DNA from: Yponomeuta sedellus
Taxonomy: Eukaryota; Arthropoda; Insecta; Lepidoptera; Yponomeutidae
Assembly (NCBI GenBank): GCA_934045075.1
Contig: OW203722.1
Location: 10,567,396 to 10,631,395 of the forward strand
DNA: 64,000 nt
Direction of reading: 5' to 3'
This document shows positions 34,301-45,278 of the stretch, piece after piece; the stretch's first letter is position 1; each line of letters begins with the position of its first letter. Both the position numbers and the translations under genes were made by a program. The notes beneath the pieces are model-generated. The model searched no databases, had not been told where the DNA came from, and saw only the letters and a list, made by a program, of their open reading frames with translations.

Positions 34301-34602
34301 TCATGCAAGAATCTGTCGGTTTCACTGATGAGTTTATGGAGCTGCTGCTCAGCTAAAGATATGACTGCGCATTTCTTGTGCAAGATAAGGGCTATCTCTC
34401 CGTCGTTGGTACCGTCACCGCCGCAACTGCAGCCGGCCGAGTTGGATATGCCCATGACTAGGTTCGCTTGCTCCAGCTGCTCTGCCATCTCAGTGTTAGA
34501 GTCAGTCTCGTAAAAGTCGGTTTCGTGAGGACTTCGGCTCTTCGTGTAGGTTTTGCGGATATAACGATGAATGTTTTGAACTTGACTACCGTCTGACGAC
34601 AT
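28389..34602 (-). CDS. Unrecognised single-pass membrane protein, two exons
   Basis: Exon 34602-34289 ends CACAAG|gtatct with two bases left over. Exon 28626-28389 starts tttcag|G and completes that codon, giving 183 residues. The N-terminal 55 residues are polar and rich in S, T, D and E. A Cys-Gly-rich patch (CSCGGDG) follows, then a predicted helical stretch (ISLAEQQLHKLISETDRFL). After a basic segment with cysteines (QRCRQLLQKHHLKCQC) comes one membrane span (about 128-149, LATFVGISFIFGLLLGAA). The tail of about 34 residues has three cysteines. There is no signal peptide, so a type II or tail-anchored topology is possible. I do not recognise the family. The matching phase and ordinary splice sites support a real gene. 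The 5.7-kb intron is packed with repeats. Confidence 0.65.
28770..30480. mobile_element. Inverted-repeat DNA element, 1.7 kb, with 8-bp target duplication
   Basis: The ends gggtgttttctcgtggtcc... are inverted over about 60 bases. They contain internal copies of 'ccacgagggata' in both orientations. The flanks are gatttaag (28762-28769) and gatctaag (30481-30488), an 8-bp duplication with one change. The interior is non-coding, with tandem pieces such as 'gtcttgcaatttcatt..gac.ctaatac'. A lone end of the same family is at 19703-19745. The superfamily is not assigned; hAT, P and Merlin types make 8-bp duplications. Confidence 0.75.
29695..29805 (-). mobile_element. SINE-like tail fragment
   Basis: The reverse strand reads 'gtgcttgaaattgccaat...gtggtaattaagct...tctcagagaagg', matching the copy at 39190-39400. 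Confidence 0.6.
31460..31760 (-). repeat. Composite repeat: 'gtccagtggca' family plus SINE fragment
   Basis: The first part repeats the 11535-11640 family. 31660-31740 matches the reverse strand of the SINE tail seen at 40370-40560 (ttcctcac.atgtttt.cttcac..ttagcg.gtggtattgc). Confidence 0.55.
32361..32813 (-). pseudogene. LINE reverse-transcriptase C-terminal fragment (family B)
   Basis: The minus strand encodes the post-reverse-transcriptase region of a common insect non-LTR element: [59 protein letters not shown]. The 3' end (tcttcttcaggctatatta on the plus strand at 32361) recurs at 36625 and 63984. It is 5'-truncated and inactive. Confidence 0.75.
32930..33250. repeat. GC-rich repeat fragment, unidentified
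   Basis: Unusually GC-rich for this window (ggattggggggttagggg..., gccgccttttggcgacgccc). Open frames exist but show no recognisable domain. It is probably a piece of a retroelement untranslated region, since it directly follows a LINE tail. Confidence 0.35.
33836..34022. repeat. Foldback element, 187 bp, with a third internal partial copy
   Basis: 'ggcgaaaaactttcagcgtgg...tattgaagcgaaatccac' pairs with the right end. A third partial copy (gcgaaaaactttcgtagcat) lies in the middle in direct orientation. 33606-33650 just upstream is the common 'gccaagtgcgagtcggatc' repeat, also at 37293. Confidence 0.7.
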
Positions 34603-34775
34603 TGCGAATAGTGGATCTACCAAACAATAATGTGATGATTGCAGTTCACAATTAAATAAGGATTTTTAGTTGCCCTAAATGGACGACACCGCCGATTTGC
34701 ACTGTACAAAATGTTTTGACCAGTTTTGACTTCACTTTCTGTTTTTGTTTCTGTGTTATTTGTAATGAAGTGAAA

Positions 34776-34806
34776 ACCACGGATGTCTTTTATTGACATC
34801 CGTGGT
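34776..34806. repeat. Perfect 12-bp hairpin upstream of the membrane-protein gene
   Basis: accacggatgtc pairs with gacatccgtggt around a 7-base loop, about 175 bases upstream of the ATG at 34602. The same arm sequence forms the hairpin at 4268-4292. Confidence 0.7.
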
Positions 34807-35159
34807 GAAAACATTCTTCATCGCTTCTTGACACCAAATAATGTCATTTGTCAAGGAGTTTTCAAACATTTTCAGTAGCTACAGTAAATAGTGCCATTTT
34901 AATGTGTGCCTGGAGATGATTAGAAACGTAGTGGTTATACCCATACTCTTTGATGATTAGTAGAAAATTAGAAATATGAAATCTTTTACTTCCGTGATTA
35001 CAAGTTAAACTTTACTTAACATGGTTATAATTTATAAATAACGTAATCAACAAAATAATTAGTTTTTAATACAATAAACAAAACATCTAAAGTAAAACTA
35101 AAATAATAACTAAACTAAAATCTAATTAACATAAAGTAATAAAAATAAATACCTATAAT

Positions 35160-35516
35160 TTACAAATAAAACACTTGCCCCAGGTCAGTGTCCCTCGGCA
35201 GGGAGCCCAGAATGCTGGCAACATTCCCCCTTTGGATGGCCAGACTTATTCTCTGGCCGAGGTATGCGCCAGCCCTCCGGTCCCCCGTGGCGTCGATGAG
35301 GCGCGTTGACAGCTCTTTAAAGAGTGAACGCGCCTCGGGGCCCCACGGGCCCAGTGTCTCGACCCCAAACGGCGCAAATATGTATTGGTTGCCCAATGTT
35401 GCATATTTCCGCCGTTTGAGGCCTTCCGCCGCCCCGGCCGCTGAGCCAGCGGCCCTTATACTCTGGGAAACATGGGAAGGTGCTAGTGTGTCGACGCAGG
35501 TTGAGTCCCACACCAA
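35160..35516 (-). pseudogene. 5'-truncated LINE, C-terminal reading frame
   Basis: A 118-residue frame (VWDSTCVDTLAPSH, YIFAPFGVETLGPWG, ATGDRRAGAYLGQRISLAIQ, NVASILGSLP) matches the conserved C-terminal region that follows the reverse transcriptase in a widespread invertebrate non-LTR group. A-rich sequence follows the stop on the minus strand (35030-35160), as a 3' tail would. GC-rich coding sequence stands out from the AT-rich surroundings. Only the last part of the element is present. Confidence 0.75.
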
Positions 35517-35899
35517 CGGCCTCCCATGTTTCCAGGGTAAAAATTAAATTATAAAATTCTTAAAAAAATATATAATTACACAAAATAATAATTTGAACAT
35601 TTACAATAACAAAAACATTTTTATCAAATAAAATACATGAATATTCAAAGCTTGAAATCAAACTAGGTGGGTAAGTTATATATAATGTAAAAATATATTA
35701 AATCCGAATGCCCTGTTTGTGTTAACGTACATGTTTTGTGTGCAATAAAGTATAATAATTATAATTCTCTAATTTTGCTTAGAAAACGCAAAAAGAATCG
35801 GATTCATTAAATCACAGCCTGTCTAAATTTTTATCTAAGATACTTTGGTCACTATTTATACAGAAATTTGTGTTTATAGGAATCCCATATACGTATTCG

Positions 35900-38800
35900 T
35901 TAATCACCAAAGGACTTATGCATGAACTTTTTGGAGTACTCATATACTACAAAGAGGGCTGCTGTCGCTGGTATCGTCCTTACTAGAGTTGGTTTGAGGC
36001 CATTATAAAGAGCCATTACACCTGAAATAAAAATATGAACAAAAATAAGTACAGGCAAACCATTTTAAGACATTGGTGGTGGTACGTAGACATACGGCTT
36101 ATGATGTTTAGTTACTACTTTGTCGACAAATATCACCTATCCGTCAGCTTTTATTTGGGTGTAAAAAATATTTGTCTTGAAATACTATCAAAGTTAAGAT
36201 ATTAATAATTAGGGTTGATATCCCCTGAATAAATGATAGCAACGATATCAACCCTTTGTATGTCTCCACTCCTGTGGCATGTGTCTTTTCCTGCATCGCA
36301 GGAAGGTTATGCCATACTCCACCACGGGGGTCAAGTTCGGGTTGGTGGAGGATTGTAAGGCGAAGTTATCAAGTCGCCCATAAGGCCTCTAACATGGTTT
36401 AACAACTGCCATTATAATTATGACAGCCGGCATCAACGGCTAAACGTGACTTGCGAAGCACGCGAACGCTCTGAAAAAGGCCACTAGCGGTAGTCACTGG
36501 ATGGTCACCCATACTTACTTTGACTGCGCTAGCTGTTGCTTAACCCAAGTGATTAATTCAGGTCACACAGTTCCACTAGGCCACGAGCGGTATAAAATAA
36601 ATGACCGACTGAAAGTAGGGTATGCTTCTTCTTCTTCAGGCTATATTATGTAGTCCACTGCTGGACATAGCCCTCCCCTAATAAGCGCCATAGAGCCCTG
36701 TCTTCAGCTTGCCGCATCCAGCATCTGCCTGCAGTTTTTCGCAGATCGTCATCCCACCTGGTCGGAGGGCGTCCTACACTACGTCGTACGTAAGGAATGC
36801 TACTGTCTTGCAATCCTCCACCAACTCAGCCCCCGTGGTGAAGTATGGGCTAACCTTCCTGCGATGCAGGAAGAGACCCGTGTCCCAGCAGTGGGGACAT
36901 AGGAAGGGTTGATATCTTCATCAAATAAATGACCAACACAGGTTAACCACTTGATAAACAGTATTGATTTGCGTATTCAACTATAAATTTCCATCAACGA
37001 TACAAAGCGTTGATGGAAACGTCATTTTGGCATTTGAAATTAAATATATTTATGTACGTACCTTCTTTCTTCACAATTTCGTAGCCGACTGTGAGAAATT
37101 TCTGGCTCTTGTTTGATATTTGCACTCGAGACTTGATGACATCTGTTGGGAATATGACAGTCCATAAAACTAAGCCGCCTACAGCCCCAGCTATCATTGT
37201 TTTAAAGAATCCAATGTCGTCCTTTGACTGCCCTGGCTTTGCAAGCAGTCCTCTGGTACCTAGAAAGAAATAGTAATTTATAGCAACGAGCATGGCCAAG
37301 TGCGAGTCCGACTCGCGCACCGAGGCTTAGTAAGATCTGAGATTTCCGTACTAACCCTCATGGTTGGGCCATTATATGTAGCTGTAAGTTTACTCTAGTC
37401 AGCCTACAGAAAGCAAGCCCTGCTCTGATGTCACTGCAGGCCTCCTGATGGGATCCTACCCCACCGAGGGTTGCCTACCATCACATAAATTGGTGTTACG
37501 TATTTAGCCGGACTGTAGTGTCCGTTTGGGACCACTTAGAGGGTGCCGAGTCACAATTGAGCCCTATTCATAAAACTACAACTCTATGGTTTACTATAAC
37601 AACTCGATGTAGATACATTACGTAGTCCATAGATTACGGAACTCGCGGCTGAACTTCAAATCGCACCTGTCCGGTTTTTATTGGTTTTGGACAATCCGTT
37701 GTAACCAAAATCATAATCAGCCAGTGTCAGTTCAATGCTGGACCTATCCCTTTCCTAAGACACGCCACCGAGCCCGATCTTCGGCTCTTCTCTTCCGGTT
37801 AGTGCCCAGCGCTTTGCGAATGTCTCCACCTGGTCACAGAGCGTTCTATGCTACGTATGCCGCTTCGCGGTCTCTATTCAAGAACCAGCCTACAGTTCAA
37901 TTCAATAGATATGCTTTATAGGTCAGATAGACAATTACAAATAATATGAGCCTGTTTCACCATTCTGGGCTTTAAAAACGACAAAATAGATGGAACATAA
38001 AGAATTTAGGTTGCGTTTACAACAAACCTTCATATCCTCCAAAGAAGAAGAAATAGCCAGGCATTTCTCTCATTATTGTAGGCACTAATCCTCTGAAAAG
38101 ACCTTGAATACCATACTGTCTAAATATTTGCTGTGTTAATTGTATTGGTGTGATTTTAATCTGAAAACAACAAACATCTTTATTAATTTATCAATCAACA
38201 TTGATAAGATAGAATGGGATGAGATAATATAATGTTGATACCTAATTACTTATTTGTTATTTTTAACGTATTGTTGCAGTATTGGATTGAATATAGATTA
38301 GTGGTTCTCAAAGAAGTCAGAAGTAAGTTCTATGTAAAAAAGAATTATATTATTTTTAATGCACTAACCCATGCTAAGGACAATTTTAAAAACCTATTTA
38401 GAGGATAAAAAATCCACCCATGCCGGGATTCGAACGCGATGTCTGGCACGGATAGCCAGAGGTCGCGGGTTCGAATCCCGGCATGGGTGGAATTGTCAGC
38501 CTCTAAATTGATTTTTAAAAAAAGAAGTATTTTTAGGATCCACCCTTTGTCTAACACTTTGTCTACAAGGAAATTAGCAGCCTTATATTGATCTTCTGAT
38601 TTAATACTTATTGTAACAACCAGTTACATATTGATACCATTCACTTTATTGTACATAAAAAAGGAAATAAATAGATTAATTAGAACTGCTTTGCAGCTAT
38701 AATACCAGTTTCAGGGCCCACATAAAGTTGGGTGCCCTGCTTTTTGCTCATATTTGCTTTACTTAACAAAGAAAACTTTTTGTACATGAAAAATTGACTG

Positions 38801-40984
38801 TTTTGAGTATTTTTTCCTAGCAATATACTAGTATCTACTGGTGAGTCAAAACTCATATAGAAAACGGCTCTGTATTATTTCATCATGCTGTCCTTCCCTC
38901 AATTAATTTAAATAAAATACATAAAACTGAACGTTTGCTATTAAAATTTGCTCAAATATGCCCTCCTAGCTTAAAAAGTAAATAAATAATCATACTCACA
39001 GTAGTTTGTGATCCCTGTAAGTTCACTTCTCTCATGGCTTGCAGCTGGCACTTGATAAGCTCGGTGGGACACAGGGTAAATGAGGAGAAGAATGCGGCAA
39101 GGAATCCCGCTGATGCATTGCCCACAGCAGACAGCTGTTCCACTTTCTGAAAAGTCATTTAATCAATTGCAGAGATCCACTGTGAATTGAATTTTTATTC
39201 CATGAGCGGTAGAACGCCGGCCGCACATTCGCGAGGCCGTGCGTCCCAATCCCAAAACATTGTAAGAAATCCTGAGTGTCTGAGGTGTTCATTGCTCAGT
39301 GCTTGAAATTGCCAATTCGCGGCGGGCGTCCGTGGTGATTAAGCCCACTCGCTCTCGGAGAGAAGGTCTGTGCCTTGCAGTGGGACCTATATAAGCTACA
39401 TAAAAAAAACAATTATTTGCAAGATAGTAAATTCTTGATGTTTGCTATCTTCATTATCAAGTAACAGTGAAATTGTTAGGAAGCAATGGTAGCACATTGG
39501 TAAATGCTTGCCTTACATTAGAGAGGTTGGATATTTAAATATTGGCATGGACCAATGACTTGGTTTACTAGTATATTTGTGATTTTTATTAGCAATGCCA
39601 CTTGTTACCAGAAGAAAACATTTTAGGGAAAGCCAAGTGTCTGAAGTGTTCACTTACATTAGTGCTTGCTACATACAATAGCACACCTGTAGGGTTGGCA
39701 GATTAAATCACGTAAAGTCAATTTACATCAAATAATATAAACAACTGATTAAAATTGCAGTAAGTTTAACTTTGTAAAAAATATGTCGGAACATTGTTTC
39801 TTAACAAACCTATAGAAAATTACTCTATTATTCTAAAATTCTAAAATATACAGTAATTTTCCAGAAGTTTTTTCACAGCCTCAAAAGTTTGTGTTTTATG
39901 CGAAGTGCAGAAATCTTGGGTTCAGCACACATTAGGTGGTAGATATATTATTATTACTATTATAAGTTACCTCAACACCTGACAATCGACACACAAGTTT
40001 TTGGCAATATCCATAGGCAGCGAAGAGCACAGAATTCTCAGCAACATTTGCCATGATTGCTGGAGTGGTACCCGCATATAAACCTCGTATCACACCATCA
40101 TTCCTTAAAGTTTGTTTCAAACAGTCGTACATTCCTTTGTAGATGTGGGGAAAAGTCTGCATTTTTACTTTTACTGTATCCAGTGGTTGGCCGATATAAA
40201 CAACTGCTACCCCACCTAAAAAATAGTAAAAAACGAACACATGAAACTAATAAATAGGAATGATAAGTACTTAATTCATTTCTATATACTATACTTGTAG
40301 ATGGGATCGTTACTTAGACCTGAAATTTCCCCACTTCGCCGCTAAGTGGGGCGGGGACCCCTAGTCTAAAGTGTTAGTTAACACTTCAGACACTAGGGTT
40401 TCTACACAATGTTTTCCTTCACAACTAGCGAGTGGTATTGCTACTAAAACTACACAAATGGAAATAGGTAGCTTACCAAACAACATCATTGGTACATGCT
40501 GGAATTTGAATTCACAACCTCTTGTTTAAGAACATTGCTACCACCACTTCTAGAGGTGATAGTGAGATACTTCAATGATTATACTATTTCTGGCCTTGAC
40601 TGTCTTGATGGTTTAACAGTAACATAATCAAGAGTTTGACATCATAAGAGTAAAGTTTTGTGAAAGAGATCATGTGTTCGATTCCCACCAGTGGAAGCCT
40701 TACTTGGTGACAAATGACATCGGTCTGGGAGCATTTCATATTTGTGATGTCCTTGCCTGGTTACTATTGCAAAGGATATCCTAGTTTAGGAACAGTGATT
40801 GTGTTGTGTTGAAGTTATTATTGTTATCACTACTTAACTCAATAGTTCATGTAACCATTCTTGTGTAAAGTTTGAGTAACAAATAAATTTAGATTAACAA
40901 ATAAAATATAATACCCAGTGAGCCAGCAGCAAAGTCTATAAGACCACTTTTTAAGTTACCGGAGCCTCCCGAACCATGTGCCAT
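35900..40984 (-). CDS. SLC25A15: Mitochondrial ornithine carrier (SLC25A15-like), six coding exons
   Basis: Exons 40984-40915, 40215-39971, 39146-39000, 38160-38028, 37259-37062 and 36021-35900 join without a phase error to 304 residues ending in TAA. The three mitochondrial-carrier repeats are present with their P-x-[DE]-x-x-K signatures: [22 protein letters not shown] and [11 protein letters not shown]. Family-specific stretches match ornithine carriers: [30 protein letters not shown] and [16 protein letters not shown]. The protein exchanges ornithine (and other basic amino acids) across the inner mitochondrial membrane for the arginine/urea-type pathway. A leader intron (about 41012 to 41130) precedes the ATG exon. 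All introns have GT-AG borders. Introns carry SINE and LINE pieces but no exon is damaged. Confidence 0.95.
36238..36590 (-). mobile_element. 5S-like SINE, near full length, in a carrier-gene intron
   Basis: Reverse-oriented: starts with 'tatcaaccctttgtatgtc' and ends with the complement of the 5S-like head (gtcacccatacttactttgactgcgc...gttgcttaaccc). The 'ggccacgagcg' leader is at 36580-36590. Confidence 0.75.
36625..36785 (-). pseudogene. LINE family B 3' fragment
   Basis: Close match to the 3' end of 32361-32813 (cttcttcaggctatatta... through gtcggagggcgtcctacac), interrupted by the SINE fragment that starts at about 36790. Confidence 0.7.
36790..36916 (+). mobile_element. 5S-like SINE, 3' part
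   Basis: 'ctactgtcttgcaatcctcc...gatgcaggaagagacccgtg...gggttgatatc' is the last third of the SINE, abutting the LINE fragment. Confidence 0.7.
37720..37900 (-). pseudogene. LINE fragment, distant relative of family B
   Basis: The plus-strand sequence (gcgctttgcgaatgtctcc-acctggtcacagagcgttct, gcttcgcggtctctattcaagaac) aligns loosely with the 3' region of 32361-32813. It lies in a carrier-gene intron. Confidence 0.5.
38368..38520. mobile_element. tRNA-bearing inverted module, deleted copy
   Basis: It has the left end (aaaaacctatttagagg..., ccacccatgccgggattcg) and the right end (ggttcgaatcccggcatggg...cctctaaattga). The D-arm half is missing, so the T-arm sequence now faces its own complement. 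Same family as 59682-59886. It lies in a carrier-gene intron. Confidence 0.7.
39190..39400 (+). mobile_element. tRNA-derived SINE with conserved tail
   Basis: The head 'gagcggtagaacgccggcc' is D-arm-like. The tail 'gtgcttgaaattgccaatt...gagagaaggtctgtgccttg' matches 29695-29805. Confidence 0.6.
39480..39695 (+). mobile_element. tRNA-derived SINE, diverged
   Basis: Resembles 58345-58590: a tRNA-like head (gcaatggtagcacattggtaa...gagaggttgg), then 'ggcatggaccaatgact' and a 'gtgtctgaagtgttcac' tail. Confidence 0.55.
40370..40560 (-). mobile_element. tRNA-derived SINE, reverse orientation
   Basis: Complement of the same SINE family (acacttcagacactagg..., ttttccttcacaactagcg, ggtacatgctggaatttgaa). 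It lies in the first coding intron of the carrier gene. Confidence 0.6.
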
Positions 40985-41211
40985 GATTTCCAATTTTTAT
41001 GAAACACAATTCTGAAAATAATAAATATATTTGATTACATAAATTATTTAGATACCTAGGATAAGCTTCGTCAGCAAAAATAGTTGCTAAATCTACTAAA
41101 TATTTAAAACGATTATATGAAACTAACCTCTGTTCCAGCTTCACGAACACAGAATTACTACTCAGCACAGTTAAGTGAACTGTTGTTTCTTTTGGTCTAA
41201 TCGTCAACTTA

Positions 41212-41763
41212 TAGCGTAAGTAAGATAAGATAAAATGTGCCCCAACAGGTTACATAGGTACTTTGAGGAACAAAATGGGCCAAACTTTAATGAAATTTAT
41301 CTGTTTATCTGAACACACCATATGTTTTGGTTTATATTTTATTCACAGTGATAATATCTTTTAATGTATTGTTAATTATCTAAAGTTTTGTGGAGAATAA
41401 ATTTAAGCTATTATTTTTGAAACAGCGTTCAGCGCCTGCGACTATTTTCACAGATAAATATGATTCTGTGCTGTGCTGTGACAGTCAGTGTTGCCAGACG
41501 TTTTGAATGAACGATCGTACGATGGGTAAATAATAAGTCGAATTCCCTAAGAAGGCTGCTAAAAAAATTGCACGTTTTCAAAATCTTTGTTTTATTACTT
41601 TGTTAATTTTTACGTTTTTATTTATATTTTACTGTTCATATTATTTAACATTTCTCCTGTTGGAGAAAAATCCACACAACACCCATAGCGCTTAATATGT
41701 TGTTTTGCCAAAAGAACTAACTAGTGACGGTGTGTTGGTACTTAGTAAATAATAGAATGACCA
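41212..41763. other. Upstream region of the carrier gene; no gene seen
   Basis: AT-rich, with a 'cagtgttgccagacg' motif at 41486 that also occurs in the palindromic region. No coding sequence recognised. Confidence 0.45.
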
Positions 41764-41965
41764 CGACGCGCTCGTGGCCTAGTCGAACCGAGTGATTGAA
41801 ATCAATCACTCGAGTTAAGCAACAACAGGCGCGGTCAGGTGCCGCATGGGTGACCGTCCCGTTACTACCGCTAGTGGCATTTTTCCGAGCGTTTCCGGGC
41901 TTCGCTAGGCACGTTAAGCCGTGGATGCCGGCTGTCATGTAATGGCAGTCGTTAAGCCATGTCAG

Positions 41966-42538
41966 GTAAGTAGGAAGATCTTCGCGACCATGCATTCGCT
42001 TAAGCGTATGCAGAAGTTCCTACCGTACTCCGCCAAAGTTGCGTTGGTCAACGCTTTGCTTCTCCCAGTCATTGACTATGCAGATGTGTGTTATCCCGAC
42101 CTCACTGAGGAACTTCTCGATAAATTAGATCGACTTCTCAACGTCTGTATTCGTTACATCTTTGGCCTTCGTAAATATGACAATGTTTCCCAGTTTCGCA
42201 CTCAGCTAAATTGGCTAAATATCTACTCCCGCAGGAATGCTCAAATTGTGACTCTTCTTTACGGCATCTTACATGACCCCTTCTCTCCCCAGTACCTCCG
42301 CGAACGTTTCGTCCCTCGTGGCGCGCATGCAAAAACCTCCTTTTTGACATCCCCGTGCATAATACGGCAGGCTATGCGAATTCTTTCACTGTGACAGCAG
42401 TGCGCTTGTGGAACGCGCTGCCCCTATACATACGCCAGGCCCAGTCAGTTGATGTGTTTAAGAGTAGAATCCATAAGCACTACTTCGGACTTCAGAGTAA
42501 TACTCCTATATAGGTATGTTTTTGTAGTTTATATATGC

Positions 42539-42612
<74 letters not shown>

Positions 42613-42868
42613 TTATATATTCAGGTATATCATTATAATGTGTATTCTAAGTATTTATGTTATCCATTCGGTATATTGATAAGTATTTTTTTTTTGTTTT
42701 AACTTATATGATGCGATTTTATATGATAATTTATTTACTATAACTCTCTCCGGGCACTACCCGCACTACTATCCATATAACCCAAGGTTAGCTGGAAGAA
42801 AATACTCATTAGTATTAAGCTCGCCTTTGTACAAATATGCTTATTGTGCAATAAAGAATTTTCTAATC
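41966..42868 (+). pseudogene. 5'-truncated LINE (jockey/CR1-type) inserted in the SINE
   Basis: The frame (FATMHSLKRMQKFLPYSAK, ALLLPVIDYADVCYPDL, LDRLLNVCIRYIFGLR, LNWLNIYSRRNAQ) is the C-terminal end of a jockey/CR1-type reverse transcriptase. It continues after a frameshift near 42340 (RLWNALPLYIR). It is followed by an (AT)n run and a 3' end 'gtgcaataaagaattttctaat'. The 13-bp target duplication shows it entered by retroposition. Confidence 0.8.
42539..42612. repeat. (AT)n microsatellite
   Basis: About 70 bases of near-pure TA inside the LINE 3' region. The isoleucine/tyrosine frame that crosses it is an artefact. Confidence 0.95.
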
Positions 42869-44227
42869 TAAGCCATGTCAGAGGCCTTTTGGGCGGCTTG
42901 ATAACTTCTGACAATAAGGTCCGCCACCGTCTTACAAACCTCCACCAACCCCGGACTTGGCCCCCGTGATGGAGTATGGCCTAACTTTCCTCCAACGCAA
43001 GGAAGAGATCCGGGCCCCAGCAGTGGGGACATAATACAGGGTTGAAATCGAAGAAAAAGAATAAATAGTGACGTGATACGTTGGTATATTAGTACTTTGT
43101 TTGGACGAAATCTAAAAAATTCGTATGTTTACGTACGATTTCTGCCCCTGGATCGTACATGCAAAATAAACGTAAAAAATCGTACGAATACGATTTAAAT
43201 CGTACATCTGGCAACGCTGTTCTGTGATGATTATGTGATGGTAGCAGTGTGACCAACTTCAAAATACGAATCCTGCCTTACATGAAAAACTGCCAAAAAA
43301 TGTCCAACAACACCAAATAAAATGCCAAAAAAATGCCAGCTTTAATTAGGTTAGGTACCTAATTAAAGTTGGTACCCATTATGAAGATGCGTATGGTCTG
43401 ATAGGTTTCTTTATTTGTGGTCACAAAAGAAAACAAATTTGCTAGGTACATACAGAATATTGTACTTTTATTGAACAAATAAAAAAGCTTGCTTTTGCAA
43501 TTTATATCTTTTTGCAATTTATAAACAATATATTATTTGTTCAATAAAAGTACAATATTCTGTATGTACCTAGCAAATTTGTTTTCTTTTGTGACCACAA
43601 ATAAAGAAACCTATCAGACCATACGCATCTTCATAATGGGTACCAACTTTAATTAGGTACCTAACCTAATTAAAGCTGGCATTTTTTTGGCATTTTATTT
43701 GGTGTTGTTGGACATTTTTTGGCAGTTTTTCATGTAAGGCAGGATTCGTATTTTGAAGTTGGTCACACTGCTACCATCACATAATCATCACAGAACAGCG
43801 TTGCCAGATGTACGATTTAAATCGTATTCGTACGATTTTTTACGTTTATTTTGCATGTACGATCCAGGGGCAGAAATCGTACGTAAACATACGAATTTTT
43901 TAGATTTCGTCCAAACAAAGTACTAATATACCAACGTATCACGTCACTATTTATTCTTTTTCTTCGATTTCAACCCTGTATTATGTCCCCACTGCTGGGG
44001 CCCGGATCTCTTCCTTGCGTTGGAGGAAAGTTAGGCCATACTCCATCACGGGGGCCAAGTCCGGGGTTGGTGGAGGTTTGTAAGACGGTGGCGGACCTTA
44101 TTGTCAGAAGTTATCAAGCCGCCCAAAAGGCCTCTGACATGGCTTAGATTAGAAAATTCTTTATTGCACAATAAGCATATTTGTACAAAGGCGAGCTTAA
44201 TACTAATGAGTATTTTCTTCCAGCTAA
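42788..44227. repeat. Perfect palindrome A: 695-bp arms, 50-bp spacer
   Basis: 42788-43482 and 43533-44227 are reverse complements. Paired positions always sum to 87015 wherever I checked, so there is no indel, and no mismatch was seen. Each arm contains the LINE 3' end, the SINE body and a 430-bp unidentified segment with 'cgtacgattt' motifs. It abuts palindrome B with no gap. Confidence 0.9.
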
Positions 44228-44583
44228 AAATAATATTCACTGATTCGTTCATTCAGCTTTCATTCAATGCTGCGTTCCGTTTCACTAAATGGATATTATC
44301 TTCACATTTTAAACGCAAAAATATTCATTATTGCGTTTAAAATACCTATACATCGTAAATTGTTCTTTGTTTAGGTTCCAATCTTACTAAAATGAGCACT
44401 ATTAATTATTATATTGTTATTGAAGCGTTTTTATAATCAAGTGGCTACTCTCGTGTGAAATGGAATGAAATATTCAAGCGCGCGCGCCAATCCGAGACGT
44501 CAAAAATTTTCTGATAGTTTCATATCATATTGGGAATAGGTATGAAATAATACAATAAATATACAAGTCAACAATTTTTTTGC

Positions 44584-44733
44584 CTAAACGTATTGTGAAC
44601 CTATATGTCGAAAATCTTCGTCACTTAAATCGAAGGGATTCACACGATGACGAAGTCTGCTGGATCGCCGAGACGTCTCCAGCATGTCCAAATTGTTCAA
44701 ATCATCGAAATCCATCATATCAATGTCGTCCAT
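44584..44733 (-). pseudogene. Harbinger-like N-terminal frame, mirror copy
   Basis: Exact inverted copy of 51835-51984. Confidence 0.5.
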
Positions 44734-45075
44734 AATATCAATTATTTATTGAAATCTAACACTTACACGATACCAAACAAATTCGAACGTCAATTTGGAG
44801 GTTAGTCCATAGATAAACTAGGGGTATCAGAAGTTTAACTTTAGTACCATAGATAGTCCATGACATAGCGATAAACTTCGTTTTGTAATAACATTTTACT
44901 TGGTCTATGGTTTAAACCTGGTAACAATCCCAGTACTAAATTTAGACCGCGTTTTGGAATAAGGTAGAGTTTTGCCTCTTGAGTTTGCATAGTTCGTTCT
45001 TGTTTTGTCAGGCAGAAATCAGAGTAGAATCTTAGACGCCGGCCATCGTTATTCGTTGGTTTTGAGAGTCACTGT

Positions 45076-45278
45076 TTTAACAAAGAACACGTAGTAAACG
45101 AACGAGCGTACCACCCGGAGTGGGAACAAGATCCATTGCTTTCTTCATGGATATCTAAAGCCAAAGATGATCCAGATGTTGCGTTTTGTAAAGCCTGCAA
45201 TATCAAATTAGTTACACGACTGTCTCCTCTGAAAGAACATGCAACAACTAACAAACACACGAAGAATATGTCTGGGTA
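45076..45278 (+). pseudogene. Zinc-finger (BED/U1-like) fragment, left-arm copy
   Basis: The plus strand encodes FNKEHVVNERAYHPEWEQDP followed by a C-x2-C...H-x4-H finger (FCKACNIKL..., LKEHATTNKHTKN). This layout is common at the N-terminus of hAT-type transposases and related insect zinc-finger proteins. The frame ends where a TA-MITE begins at 45279, so the MITE probably interrupted it. Mirror copy at 51290-51492 (- strand). Confidence 0.55.

Larger units (their letters stand above)
41764..43049 (+). mobile_element. 5S-like SINE split by a LINE insertion
   Basis: The 5S-like head is best preserved here (gagttaagcaacaacaggcg, cggtcagg, atgggtgaccg). The SINE runs 41764-41966 and resumes at 42870-43049. 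Between them is a truncated LINE (41966-42868). The 13 bases taagccatgtcag appear on both sides (41953-41965, 42869-42881), a target duplication. Confidence 0.85.

Noticed and set aside
35188..35547. 119-residue plus-strand frame
   Set aside because: Shadow of the minus-strand LINE C-terminal frame at 35160-35516, which has a recognisable conserved pattern.
42449..42679. Frame rich in alternating Ile and Tyr
   Set aside because: Translation of an (AT)n microsatellite inside a LINE tail.
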